Of a DNA stretch of 41,022 bases, positions 7,848 to 16,942 are shown piece by piece (position 1 is the first letter of the stretch; each line of letters starts with the position of its first letter). A program made the position numbers and the translations under genes. Under the pieces are notes generated by a model, which searched no databases, was not told the DNA's origin, and was given only the letters and a program-made list of their open reading frames with translations. The stretch comes from Saprospiraceae bacterium (GTDB taxonomy: Bacteria > Bacteroidota > Bacteroidia > Chitinophagales > Saprospiraceae), in contig JAGQXC010000374.1 in assembly GCA_020436785.1 (NCBI GenBank), forward strand, positions 1 through 41,022, written 5' to 3'.

Positions 7848-10261
7848 ATCCCGATGATCAACCCGATGGTGGGCAAAACCTGCCCGGTCGCATCATTAAT
7901 CGATTTCAGCAAATACCGCTGCTCGGCATAAGGAGCATCCGGATTGACAATGACCGGTGGCCCGACCGGAAGATTGTCGGAATCCAGAGGACGGTCCAGA
8001 AGTAATTGATCCCGGCCCACCGCGTTGCCAAATATATTTTGGACGTCGAGATAAAGATTCAGCGACCATTTAGCAAAATACCATTGCTTATCCAAACGCA
8101 TATCCAATGTATTAATCGGATCATAACGCAGGGTGTTGATCCTGGTATAATCCAGAATCCCGCTGTTATTACGGTCCCAATTGGCCACCAGACTGGAGGC
8201 TTCGGAGAAAGGTGTATAGGGAATACCGGACTGGAAGCGCCACCGCAGTCCAACTTCCCAGTTCCGGGAAAATTTTTTTCCTCCGGTCAGGTTAATGATG
8301 TGACGGGAATCCCAGGAAGAAGGTGCATAGTTACCATCGCCATTGGTGAAGATGCTTTTACCAAAAGTATAGGCCAATATGCCATACCATCCTTTGTAAA
8401 ACCGCTGCTGCAACAAAAGTTCCAGTCCATAACTTTTGCCATCGCTGTTGGGCAGCGCAGGTTCGTTGCCGATGATCCCAAAATCTCCCCCGATGTTTGC
8501 CAGAGAAATCTGATCCCTGAGCAGCAGCGGATAATTTGCGTATTTCTTGTAAAATCCTTCCAGGGTAATCTTCGTGTGCGCGTTCAGGTTGTATTCGAAG
8601 CCACTCACTACGTGCGTGTTCCGGATGTATTTTATCGAAGGCCGGTTCACCAGCTCCGCACCGGATCGGTAACCCAAAAGGGTATAAGGCGGTAACTGAT
8701 AATAGATACCGGTATTGGCATTCCAAAACAAAGATTTGGACAACCCTACCGACAGGGCGATCCGGGGAGATAATTGTTGGAAGGGGTTGGACATCCCAGG
8801 TGCATAGGTGTTGCCATCCATACGCACTCCCCCACTCAACGTGATGCGGTCATTGCGCCAGCTTCGGGAAATCTGGGAAAACAATGCATATTTGGAAAAG
8901 CCCAGATCACTTTGGTAATTGATGTCCTCCGGACCGGAGCTGGTGTAGATCTTATTGAAGGTATTGTTATTGTACTTGACGTATTCATAACCGCCACCTA
9001 CGTTTAATTTCCAGTCTCCGGTACGCAACGTGTGTTCAAAACGCAATTTATTTTCGATCTCCTGGCTATGATAGCGGATGATGAGATTTTCTACCGAACT
9101 TTCGTCGTTATTCCGGTATTTCTCGAACCGATTGTCCAGCATATTGCGGGACAGGACCCAGGTCGAATAACCTTGCTTGCCAAAATGCTTATACACCAGT
9201 CCATTCGTATAATTCCACTGAGTCTGGACCGGCAGAACCTGCAATAAAAATTGTTGCTGTTCGGTCTCATTGGCATCCAGGTTCAGTTTAAAATCATCGA
9301 TCGCACCCAGGCCTACAAAATAGATTTCATTCTTGCTGTTGATTTTGTGTTTGACCTTAGCCTGAAAATCCGAATAAATGGGCAAGAAAGGCAATTGAAG
9401 GGCTTTAAACAAAAACTGTAAATAAGACCTCCTCGCCGATGCAATGAAAGTTGTTTGTTTGTTGATAGGTCCCTCGAGGGTAACGCCAAGATCGCTCGCC
9501 CCCACCGTTGATGTAAAGCCCAACCGATCTGACCGGCCATCTTTTTGCTTAAACTCAAACAAGGAACTAAGCATATTCCCACGGTTAGCCGGAAAGGCAC
9601 TGGAATAAAAATTTACTTCCCGGATGAAATCCACATTGATGATGCCGGCTGGGCCTCCCGATGCACCCTGCGTTGCAAAGTGATTGATGTTAGGCACTTC
9701 CACATCATCGAGATAGAAACGGTTTTCATTGGGTGCTCCACCCCGGATAATCAGGTCATTGCGGAATGAAACCGTCGAGGTAACTCCCGGCAAACTCTGA
9801 ATCACCCGGGATATGTCGCGGTTTCCGCCCGGGCTGCGCTTGATTTCTTCGGTTCCAATGGTTCTCAGAGAGACCGGACTCTCTTCCGTTTTGTTGAAAG
9901 GACTGGCCTGAACGACGACTTCCTGTAAATTTTCAGTGTTGGCATCCAGATAAATCTCGATGTTCGCCGGTTGGGAATTTGTGACTTTAAGTTGATAAAT
10001 GTACTTCTCCTTGTATCCCAGAAAACTGACCTTGAGATCATAGATTCCCGGTTCCAAACCGGCGATCGTAAATACCCCTTCTTCATCGGTGATCTCTCCC
10101 CGTCCGGTTCCTTCGACCTGTACCGTTGCAAACGGGATCGGATCCTTATTAAGTGCATCCTGAACGGTACCTTTTATAATTCCGTTTTGGCCGGATAGCA
10201 ATCCCAGGTAGCTGACAAAGAAAACAAGAAACCAGAACAATTTGTACGTCCCCATAGTCAT
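7844..10261 (-). CDS. TonB-dependent receptor with carboxypeptidase-regulatory-like N-domain
   Basis: An 805-residue outer-membrane receptor. The signal peptide ends near LLSGQ (about residue 25). An Ig-like regulatory domain follows (GIIKGTVQDALNKDPIPFA to EIYLD, ~28-107) and then the plug: EEIKRSPGGNRDISRVIQSL, LIIRGGAPNENRFYLDDVEV and a second half ending FEFKQKDG (~120-240). The remainder is beta-barrel with alternating aromatic strands. The C-terminus TIGLIIGI lacks the usual terminal Phe but ends in a hydrophobic strand. Its ligand is unknown. No SusD partner is adjacent, which argues against a classical Sus glycan system. It is divergent from a second receptor, with 76 bp between the two starts. 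Confidence 0.92.
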   Translation of the reverse strand: MTMGTYKLFWFLVFFVSYLGLLSGQNGIIKGTVQDALNKDPIPFATVQVEGTGRGEITDEEGVFTIAGLEPGIYDLKVSFLGYKEKYIYQLKVTNSQPANIEIYLDANTENLQEVVVQASPFNKTEESPVSLRTIGTEEIKRSPGGNRDISRVIQSLPGVTSTVSFRNDLIIRGGAPNENRFYLDDVEVPNINHFATQGASGGPAGIINVDFIREVNFYSSAFPANRGNMLSSLFEFKQKDGRSDRLGFTSTVGASDLGVTLEGPINKQTTFIASARRSYLQFLFKALQLPFLPIYSDFQAKVKHKINSKNEIYFVGLGAIDDFKLNLDANETEQQQFLLQVLPVQTQWNYTNGLVYKHFGKQGYSTWVLSRNMLDNRFEKYRNNDESSVENLIIRYHSQEIENKLRFEHTLRTGDWKLNVGGGYEYVKYNNNTFNKIYTSSGPEDINYQSDLGFSKYALFSQISRSWRNDRITLSGGVRMDGNTYAPGMSNPFQQLSPRIALSVGLSKSLFWNANTGIYYQLPPYTLLGYRSGAELVNRPSIKYIRNTHVVSGFEYNLNAHTKITLEGFYKKYANYPLLLRDQISLANIGGDFGIIGNEPALPNSDGKSYGLELLLQQRFYKGWYGILAYTFGKSIFTNGDGNYAPSSWDSRHIINLTGGKKFSRNWEVGLRWRFQSGIPYTPFSEASSLVANWDRNNSGILDYTRINTLRYDPINTLDMRLDKQWYFAKWSLNLYLDVQNIFGNAVGRDQLLLDRPLDSDNLPVGPPVIVNPDAPYAEQRYLLKSINDATGQVLPTIGLIIGI

Positions 10262-10337
10262 TAAGCGGTTAACAATCCATGAAATGAAAATTTACATATT
10301 TTGTTTACCTTAAGTTCAGTTTTTAAACTCCGGGTTA

Positions 10338-13154
10338 ATGAAGAAGCTAGGGTTCATCGCTTGGTGCATGATGGTACCACTATTGTACACTGCCCAGGTC
10401 ACGATCAAAGGGGGGGTATTCGACAAAAACAACGGCGACCCGCTGATTGGTGCCAACATTGTACTAAAAGGCACCTCTACGGGAACCACTGCTGATTTTG
10501 ACGGATCTTTTGAATTAAAGGTCGATGCCATTCCCGTTACAGTCATCATTTCCTATACCGGCTATGAATCATTGGAACTTGTCATTACCGAGGCCTCGGA
10601 AAAACTAACGATTGAATTGGAGGAAACCAGCTTGACCATGGCTACCATCGAGGTACGCGGACAACGGATTTCCGACAAACAAAAGGCATCCCCGCTTACG
10701 GTTGAGTCCATGGATTTGCTGGCCATCAAACAAACCCCATCGGATAATTTTTACGATGGCCTGGGCACGCTCAAAGGGGTGGATCTTACCGCCGCCAGTC
10801 TTGGTTTTAAAATCATCAATACCCGGGGATTCAATTCGACAAGTCCGGTCCGGTCCCTCCAGATTATTGATGGCGTCGACAATCAGGCGCCTGGCTTGAA
10901 TTTTTCACTGGGTAACTTCCTGGGCACCAGCGACCTGGATGTCCTCAAAGTGGATTTAATCCAGGGAGCCAGTTCCGCATTTTATGGCCCAAACGCCTTT
11001 AATGGGGTCATTAGCATGACCACCAAGGATCCCTTTTATCAAAAGGGACTTTCCGCATCCGTAAAAGGAGGCGAAAGGGCGCTTTTTGAAGGGGCGGTAC
11101 GGTGGGCGGACGCCCTAAAAAACAAAGCGGGCAAAGATGTATTTGGTTACAAATTCAATTTCTTCTACCTGCGTGCCGACGATTGGTTGGCTAACAATTA
11201 CGATCCCATTTCCAACTCGGTGAGTTCAGCAAACAATCCGGGACGATACGATGCGGTGAACATCTATGGGGATGAGTATCAGGCAGGTATGGACCTGTCC
11301 ACCGCCCCACCCTGGCGGTTTCCGGGATTAGGCGTATGGTACCGCACCGGTTACCGGGAAGAAGACCTCGTCGATTACAATACGCGAAACATCAAGGCCA
11401 ATGCCGCATTTCACTTCCGTACCAACCCGGCCATGGAAGCCGAATCACCGGAATTGATCCTTTCCGGCAATTTTGGCAACGGTACAACGGTCTATCAGGG
11501 GGACAACCGGTTCAGCCTGAAAAATATTTTGTTTTTCCAGAGCCGACTCGAATTCCGCAAACGCGATAAGTATTTTATCCGGGCCTACCTGACCCAGGAC
11601 GATGCCGGCAATTCCTACGACCCTTATTTTACCGCCTTGCGCCTGCAGGAACGGGCAAAATCAAACTTTGACTGGGCGTCCGATTACATCCTCTTTTATC
11701 GCAATAATTACGAAAAGAAAGCCAATGAGTTGGGTTATCCCAAACTGCAGACCATCATCAATCCCGATGGCACGTTCAGTTTTTCCTTTGACCAGGCTGC
11801 TGCGGATCTGTGGTTAATGCAATACCACGATTCCTTGGTCACCTGGCATACGAATTCTGAAGCGTATGCCAACACTCGGAATCCTTCCCTGCCATCAGCC
11901 AATACGGATTTTCTACGACCCGGAACACCGGAGTTCGAAGCTGCATTCAATGAGATCACCTCCAAATTGTCCAACACGGATGAAGGAGGTACCCGCTTTT
12001 ACGATCATTCTGCATTGTACCATATCCACGGAGAATACACCTTCAATCCCACCTGGGTAGACCGATGGGTGGTTGGAGCCAATGCCCGGTTGTACACACC
12101 CCAGTCGAAAGGCACGATCTTTTACGATACGGCAGACATCAAGATTACCAATTTTGAATATGGCGTGTACACCGGCGCTGAAAAACATTTTAACGACAAT
12201 ACCTGGACATTGAGCGCTACGGTTCGCCTGGATAAAAACCAGAATTTTGATTTTCTGGTCTCACCGGCCGCCTCGGTCGTCTACAAACCGCGCGCAAACA
12301 ATTACCTGAGGATCAGTTTTTCCTCAGCCATCCGCAACCCGACTCTTACGGACCAATACCTGAATCTGAACGTTGGCCGGGCCACCCTGGCCGGAAACCT
12401 GAATGGCGTTGAGGATCTGATCACCCTGAGTTCATTTAGTGAATACCGTAAAAAGCTGGATATCAAAGAATTGGTTTATTTTAACATCGACCCCGTACGT
12501 CCGGAACGGGTTAAAACGGCAGAACTGGGTTACCGCACCACCCTCTGGAACAAGTTGTATGTCGATGCCGGCTATTATTACAGCATTTACAACGACTTCC
12601 TGGGATTCAACATCGGCCTGGATGCCACTTTCGATCCCAACTCCGGGCTACCTTCGCGCATCTCCGCTTACCGGTATGCTGCCAATTCGACCAATCAGGT
12701 CACTACCCAGGGGGCGAACATTGGCCTCAATTACTATTTCGCCGAATATTTTGCCGTCAATGGAAATTACTCATGGAATCGACTGAACAAAACATTTGAA
12801 GACGATCCGATCATACCTGCATTCAACACTCCGGAACATAAATTCAATGTTGGACTTTCCGGAAGAGATGTCATTTGGAAACTCGGAAACCGTGCTTTGA
12901 AAAACTTTGGATTCAATATCAACTACAAGTGGATTCAGGGTTTTGTGTTTGAAGGATCGCCCCAGTTTACCGGCATCATACCCGACTACGATCTTCTGGA
13001 TGCACAGGTCAACTGGAGCATCCCAAAACTGGATTTAACGGTCAAGCTTGGAGCCTCTAACTTATTGAACAACAAACAATTCCAAACATATGGCGGTCCA
13101 CGCATAGGTAGACTTGCATATATTTCGTTTCTGTATGAAAACAAGAAAAATTAA
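10338..13154 (+). CDS. TonB-dependent receptor, larger type, with CarboxypepD_reg-like domain
   Basis: A 938-residue receptor. The signal peptide (MKKLGFIAWCMMVPLLYTAQ) is followed by the regulatory domain VTIKGGVFDKNNGDPLIGAN to LTIELEETSL (~21-98). The plug runs from VESMDLLAIKQTPSDNFYDG through NTRGFNSTSPVRSLQIIDGV to GASSAFYGPNAFNGVISMTT. The barrel then contains many Asn/Tyr-rich strands and the ILNN-type ending LGASNLLNNKQFQTYGGPR. The plug resembles those of the SusC-like/FecA-like Bacteroidota receptors, but no SusD follows. The next gene, 61 bp downstream in the same direction, encodes a T9SS-exported hydrolase-like protein. The two may form a receptor plus surface protein unit. Substrate not known. 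Confidence 0.92.
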   Translation: MKKLGFIAWCMMVPLLYTAQVTIKGGVFDKNNGDPLIGANIVLKGTSTGTTADFDGSFELKVDAIPVTVIISYTGYESLELVITEASEKLTIELEETSLTMATIEVRGQRISDKQKASPLTVESMDLLAIKQTPSDNFYDGLGTLKGVDLTAASLGFKIINTRGFNSTSPVRSLQIIDGVDNQAPGLNFSLGNFLGTSDLDVLKVDLIQGASSAFYGPNAFNGVISMTTKDPFYQKGLSASVKGGERALFEGAVRWADALKNKAGKDVFGYKFNFFYLRADDWLANNYDPISNSVSSANNPGRYDAVNIYGDEYQAGMDLSTAPPWRFPGLGVWYRTGYREEDLVDYNTRNIKANAAFHFRTNPAMEAESPELILSGNFGNGTTVYQGDNRFSLKNILFFQSRLEFRKRDKYFIRAYLTQDDAGNSYDPYFTALRLQERAKSNFDWASDYILFYRNNYEKKANELGYPKLQTIINPDGTFSFSFDQAAADLWLMQYHDSLVTWHTNSEAYANTRNPSLPSANTDFLRPGTPEFEAAFNEITSKLSNTDEGGTRFYDHSALYHIHGEYTFNPTWVDRWVVGANARLYTPQSKGTIFYDTADIKITNFEYGVYTGAEKHFNDNTWTLSATVRLDKNQNFDFLVSPAASVVYKPRANNYLRISFSSAIRNPTLTDQYLNLNVGRATLAGNLNGVEDLITLSSFSEYRKKLDIKELVYFNIDPVRPERVKTAELGYRTTLWNKLYVDAGYYYSIYNDFLGFNIGLDATFDPNSGLPSRISAYRYAANSTNQVTTQGANIGLNYYFAEYFAVNGNYSWNRLNKTFEDDPIIPAFNTPEHKFNVGLSGRDVIWKLGNRALKNFGFNINYKWIQGFVFEGSPQFTGIIPDYDLLDAQVNWSIPKLDLTVKLGASNLLNNKQFQTYGGPRIGRLAYISFLYENKKN

Positions 13155-13215
13155 TTTGCTAATATTGCAAAGAGGATAGCATCTATCTCATTACATCTTA
13201 ATAAAATTTAGGTTT

Positions 13216-14775
13216 ATGAATTGGAAGTTCTTTACACCCTTATTTGCGTTGGTACTCATGGTCTTCGGCCAGTTGAATGCCCAACGATACCTGAGTCCGG
13301 TCTTTGAGTCGGTCAATGTAGCGAGCGACGCCCCGTATGGCGTCAATTACACAGTATTATACTACTCGACGGTGGGGAAGACCGTGCCGGAAATCTTAAA
13401 AATGGACATTTATGCTCCGCAGGGGGACAGTATTACCGAACGCCCCTTGGTGCTGTTGTTCCATACCGGGAACTTCCTTCCTCAGGGCCTCAATGGCGGT
13501 GTGACCGGTGTAAAAACCGATTCAACTCCTGTGGAAATTGCCACCCGCCTGGCCAAGATGGGTTATGTCGCGGCTTCCTGTGATTATCGCCTGGGATGGA
13601 ATCCCCTGGCAGCCACGCAGGAAGAGCGTACCAATACGCTGATCAATGCCGCCTACCGGGGTGTACAGGATGCACGAACCGCCATCCGCTTTTTCCGGTC
13701 CAGTTATGAGCAAGGTAATCCCTATGGCATCGATACCTCTAAAATCGTATTGTGGGGTGTGGGCACCGGTGGTTACATTACGCTGGCTGCGGCAACATTG
13801 GACAAGTATACCGATGTACTGATCCCCAAATTCATCGGATCGGATGTTACCGGTGACGGACAGCCGGACCCCATGGTCATTGAGCCGATCAACGGCGACA
13901 TCTACGGGACTTCTTATGGTATCCTGCCTACGACGAATGATACCTTCTGCATCCCCAATCATCAGGGATACAGCAGCGATTTCGATTTGTGCGTGAATCT
14001 GGGTGGTGCACTGGGTGACACCTCCTGGCTGGATGCCGGAGACCCCGCCATGATCGGGATCCAGGTGCCGACGGACCCGTTTGCGCCCTATAAAGAAAAC
14101 ATACTTATCGTACCTACCACCGGCGAGCAAGTGGTCGAAGTACAGGGAAGTTATCTGGCCATTCAGAAAGCGGATGCGTTGGGTAACAACCAGGCAATGA
14201 TCGATGCCAATATCGACGACCCAATCACGCAGGAAATCAATACCCGTAACGATGGACTGGAAGGGCTATGTCCTTTGATCGGCCGGGTGGGAGAAGACAG
14301 TTCTCCCTGGAGCTGGTGGAATGCCGCGTACTGGTCAACGGTTGCACATCCATTTTGTACTGATCCAGTACCAACATGCAGCTTTCATACTATTGGCTTA
14401 CAATCAAATCCTGATATGTCGGCGGAAAAAGCCCGGACCTACATCGACACGATCATGGCGTACTTTGCACCGCGTGCTGCCGCCGTATTAGGACTTACCA
14501 CCACCTCCTCCGTTGACCTGCTGACCGGTCCGGACGTACAGTTGCGTATTTCGCCCAATCCGGCAACTTCCAATCTGCGGATCCAAACCGGAGGAGATAA
14601 CCCCATCCTGGATGCCGCCATTTTCAACCTGGCTGGCATGCAGCTGTACGGTAAAAATGGCTTGAACCACAACCAAATCGAATTTGACCGGGGCAATTTA
14701 CCCGCCGGTACCTACCTGTTGCGTTTGCGTTTCCAACAAGGGGTGGTCACCGAGAAAATCGTTTTTGTTGATTAA
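13216..14775 (+). CDS. T9SS-exported alpha/beta-hydrolase-like protein lacking the nucleophile Ser
   Basis: 519 residues: a signal peptide to about residue 22 (FGQLNAQ), a hydrolase-like core (~45-440) and a type A T9SS sorting domain (~443-519: LRISPNPATSNLRI ... LPAGTYLLRLRF ... EKIVFVD). The core starts like BD-FAE/carboxylesterase proteins, with LKMDIYAPQGD, PLVLLFHTGNF in the oxyanion region, MGYVAASCDYRLG, and AYRGVQDARTAIRFFR before the elbow. At the nucleophile elbow the expected GxSxG reads GVGTG (181-185), so Ser is replaced by Gly183 (codon GGC, 13762-13764). This predicts loss of normal esterase activity. Four cysteines lie in FCTDP...TCSFH and nearby. It is predicted to be surface-attached or released, and it lies directly downstream of a TonB receptor. 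A terminator follows. Confidence 0.82.
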   Translation: MNWKFFTPLFALVLMVFGQLNAQRYLSPVFESVNVASDAPYGVNYTVLYYSTVGKTVPEILKMDIYAPQGDSITERPLVLLFHTGNFLPQGLNGGVTGVKTDSTPVEIATRLAKMGYVAASCDYRLGWNPLAATQEERTNTLINAAYRGVQDARTAIRFFRSSYEQGNPYGIDTSKIVLWGVGTGGYITLAAATLDKYTDVLIPKFIGSDVTGDGQPDPMVIEPINGDIYGTSYGILPTTNDTFCIPNHQGYSSDFDLCVNLGGALGDTSWLDAGDPAMIGIQVPTDPFAPYKENILIVPTTGEQVVEVQGSYLAIQKADALGNNQAMIDANIDDPITQEINTRNDGLEGLCPLIGRVGEDSSPWSWWNAAYWSTVAHPFCTDPVPTCSFHTIGLQSNPDMSAEKARTYIDTIMAYFAPRAAAVLGLTTTSSVDLLTGPDVQLRISPNPATSNLRIQTGGDNPILDAAIFNLAGMQLYGKNGLNHNQIEFDRGNLPAGTYLLRLRFQQGVVTEKIVFVD

Positions 14776-14802
14776 ATGAAATCACAAAAGATCTATTAAT
14801 TT

Positions 14803-14838
14803 AAGGGGTTTTCCTAAACTTGGGAAAGCCCTTTTTTT
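14803..14838 (+). terminator. Rho-independent terminator after the receptor/hydrolase-like pair
   Basis: The arms AAGGGGTTTTCC and GGGAAAGCCCTT pair around a short loop and are followed by a run of seven T. It lies 28 bp after the stop at 14775 and separates this unit from the small lipoprotein gene. Confidence 0.8.
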
Positions 14839-14860
14839 ATTAACAATTAATACTTTATTC

Positions 14861-15250
14861 ATGAAAGCGACGACTTTTAGTATCAGCCTGGGCGGCTTGC
14901 TTATCTTCCTGATGGCAGCCTGCAGCAGCAGTAAAATGGCTACCGCACCTAAAATGTTTGATCCCTCCGGAACCTGGAGTTATACAGTTTCCAATACACC
15001 GATGGGAACGATCACCGGCACCCTCGATCTAACGAAACAGGGCGATCAATGGTCGGGAAAAATGTCGTCTTCCCTGGGTACTATGCCTATCGAAAGCATC
15101 GAGATCACCGACCGGAACATTCTGGCCCGATTCACCTATGATGGTTCGCCGATGCGTCTGGAAGGAAATTTTGATGCGGACGCAATGCTCAAGGGGAGCA
15201 TCGTGAGCGATTACGGTTCCTTCCCCATCAGCGGTACCCGCTCCAATTAA
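14861..15250 (+). CDS. Small outer-envelope lipoprotein, calycin-like beta-rich domain
   Basis: A 129-residue protein with a lipoprotein signal peptide ending in LMAAC (lipid-anchored Cys at about residue 21), followed by a Ser-rich linker. The rest is a short beta-rich domain: FDPSGTWSYTVSNTPMG, GTITGTLDLTKQGDQWSGKM, MPIESIEITDRNILARF, MRLEGNFDADAMLKGSI. The repeated pattern of strands ending in Gly-x-Trp or Gly-x-Phe resembles small lipocalin/calycin-like lipoproteins of Bacteroidota. No enzymatic motif is visible. It is transcribed alone between two terminators. Function unknown. Confidence 0.8.
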   Translation: MKATTFSISLGGLLIFLMAACSSSKMATAPKMFDPSGTWSYTVSNTPMGTITGTLDLTKQGDQWSGKMSSSLGTMPIESIEITDRNILARFTYDGSPMRLEGNFDADAMLKGSIVSDYGSFPISGTRSN

Positions 15251-15261
15251 CCCTACCCCTC

Positions 15262-15310
15262 AAAAACAAAGGCTTCCTGGTGGACCAGGAAGCCTTTGTA
15301 TAATTTTTTT
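15262..15310. terminator. Bidirectional terminator between convergent genes
   Basis: AAAGGCTTCCTGG (15268-15280) pairs perfectly with CCAGGAAGCCTTT (15285-15297) around a 4-base loop. T runs flank it in both directions (T7 at 15304-15310 on plus, T5 on minus from 15266). It serves the lipoprotein gene (+) and ilvE (-). Confidence 0.88.
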
Positions 15311-15321
15311 GAATCACTTAT

Positions 15322-16395
15322 TCATGCCATGACGGGATGTGCAATTGGTACCACCCAACCAAAGCGGTCTTCCTCTTCGCCGTGACGAATGTGTTCCAGA
15401 GTCGATTTTAATTTCTTCGACATTTCCCAATTGGATTCGTCAAAGGTCATATCCAGATCCCCGTAGGTAAGAAGACAGACTTGCGAAGCCACCGCAGCGG
15501 TTCCGGATCCGAATATTTCAATGAGCTCTCCTTTCCGATAGCCCGATGCGACCTCATCAATGGAGATGGGGCGCTCTTCGACTTGATAGCCCCAATCGCG
15601 CAGAATGTGAATGAAACTGTCCCGCGTGATGCCTTTCAGGATCGCACCATCGGTGGCCGGGGTGACAATTTTATCTTTAAATACAAAAAACAAGTTCATC
15701 GTCCCAACTTCCTGAATGTATTTGAACTCATGGGCATCCATCCACATCACCTGATCATAGCCTTTCTCTCGCGCCAATTTGGCTGGGAGCAGTGAGGCTG
15801 CATAATTACCGGCGGTCTTGGCTTCACCGGTTCCTCCGGCGACGGCGCGCACGAAGTGATCTTCGACGATAAGCTTGACCGGTTGTGAATAATAGGGACC
15901 GACCGGCAACGTCAGGATCAGGAATTTATAGGTCTGGGAAGCCGCAACGCCAATGTATTCGTCGGTGGCAAACATGATGGGACGAACATAAAGGGAACTA
16001 CCCGGTTCATTCGGGATCCAGTCACGCTCTAAAGAGACCAAAGCCTCCAGGGCATCCAGAAAAAGATCTTCCGGAATGGAGGGCATACTCATGCGGGCGG
16101 CCGAAGCATTCATCCGGTGGGCGTGCATTTCCGGCCTGAATAACAAAGGGTTGCCATCCTTGTCAGCAAATGCCTTCATGCCTTCAAAGATGGATTGGCC
16201 GTAATGAAGCGCTAAATTGGCCGGATGGATGGCCAGCGGTTCTACCGGACGAATGTTGAAATTGGTCCATTTCCCATCCAGGTAATCGGCTTCAAACATG
16301 TGATCGGAAAATACCCTCCCGAAAGGGATGTGCTTGAAGTCAACGGTTGCTAACCGAGAGTTTTTGGTTTTATTTATTTTTATCTGATTGGCCAT
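15322..16395 (-). CDS. ilvE: Branched-chain amino acid aminotransferase
   Basis: A 357-residue class IV PLP aminotransferase of the long (eukaryotic-like) BCAT type. Family matches are LHYGQSIFEGMKAF (63-76), LLFRPEMHAHRMNASAARM (84-102), SLYVRPIMFATD (134-145) and AGGTGEAKTAGNYAASL (186-202). Lys193 in that last segment is the PLP Schiff-base residue. EIFGSGTAAVASQV near the C-terminus is the cofactor phosphate and carboxylate binding loop. It interconverts Leu, Ile and Val with their 2-oxoacids using glutamate/2-oxoglutarate. A single gene with its own probable promoter upstream; no other branched-chain genes are nearby. Confidence 0.95.
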   Translation of the reverse strand: MANQIKINKTKNSRLATVDFKHIPFGRVFSDHMFEADYLDGKWTNFNIRPVEPLAIHPANLALHYGQSIFEGMKAFADKDGNPLLFRPEMHAHRMNASAARMSMPSIPEDLFLDALEALVSLERDWIPNEPGSSLYVRPIMFATDEYIGVAASQTYKFLILTLPVGPYYSQPVKLIVEDHFVRAVAGGTGEAKTAGNYAASLLPAKLAREKGYDQVMWMDAHEFKYIQEVGTMNLFFVFKDKIVTPATDGAILKGITRDSFIHILRDWGYQVEERPISIDEVASGYRKGELIEIFGSGTAAVASQVCLLTYGDLDMTFDESNWEMSKKLKSTLEHIRHGEEEDRFGWVVPIAHPVMA

Positions 16396-16410
16396 AGGGC
16401 TTCTTTTGGT

Positions 16411-16441
16411 TAAATTTACAAATAATCACTTTATATTTCAA
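16411..16441 (-). promoter_or_regulatory. Probable ilvE promoter
   Basis: On the minus strand a TTG (16441-16439) is followed after 20 bases by TAAATTTA (16418-16411), one mismatch from TAnnTTTG. The spacing fits the Bacteroidota -33/-7 pattern and places transcription start a few bases before the ilvE ATG at 16395. Confidence 0.4.
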
Positions 16442-16512
16442 TCGGTTACAATTACACATTATTTTAATATATTTTTCCACGGGAGTTGAAAAATCCAAAA
16501 TATTATTTTTCA

Positions 16513-16935
16513 ATGGATGCATTTTCAGTGCCAATATTTGCCGTTTCTGAACCAAATCCGGAATTAATCACACCCTCAGGAAACGGAGAAAAAGGTCTGT
16601 TTGTTCTTATGTCCGCCCGGGAATGGCCGGACAGTCAGGCTTTTCTCCGAAAAATTCTCGGGGCCATTCACTTTGATATCGACAAGGATGTGCGTATCTT
16701 CCCAATAGACGACCAGCCTTTCACCTGGAATATATTTCAAGCTTACCAACCATTCAATCACCTTTGGATTGCCGGAGAAGGATTGCTGACTGTGAATCTG
16801 GAGTTTAATCCATATCATTGGGTTTCGATCCATCAAAAGCATATTATCTTTACGCATGCACTCACTCAAATAGAAAATAATGCCACCTACAAAAAGCAAT
16901 TGTGGGATGCCTTGAGAGCGATGTATTTAGAATGA
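16513..16935 (+). CDS. Unknown protein, possibly uracil-DNA-glycosylase/HolD-fold
   Basis: A 140-residue soluble protein from the ATG at 16513. A TTG further upstream (16486) is possible but the added residues look non-coding. Visible features are a hydrophobic strand GLFVLMSA, an HFDIDKDVRIFPI segment, FNHLWIAGEGLLTVNL, then HIIFTHALTQIENNATYKKQLWDALRAMYLE at the end. That ending closely resembles the final helix region of DNA polymerase III psi (HolD) and uracil-DNA-glycosylase-fold proteins, where a short strand, His, then Kxx(L)W appear. The catalytic residues of glycosylases are not evident. It lies 7 bp before rdgB and is probably co-transcribed with it. Assignment is tentative. Confidence 0.7.
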   Translation: MDAFSVPIFAVSEPNPELITPSGNGEKGLFVLMSAREWPDSQAFLRKILGAIHFDIDKDVRIFPIDDQPFTWNIFQAYQPFNHLWIAGEGLLTVNLEFNPYHWVSIHQKHIIFTHALTQIENNATYKKQLWDALRAMYLE

Positions 16936-16942
16936 ACGAACA

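Noticed and set aside
8006-8695. Plus-strand open frame of about 229 codons inside the first TonB receptor
   Set aside because: It is antisense to barrel-coding sequence, with no recognisable motif or promoter.
13522-14130. Minus-strand open frame of about 202 codons within the T9SS hydrolase-like gene
   Set aside because: It is a shadow of a well-supported gene; composition is Gly/Arg/Ile-rich without domain features.
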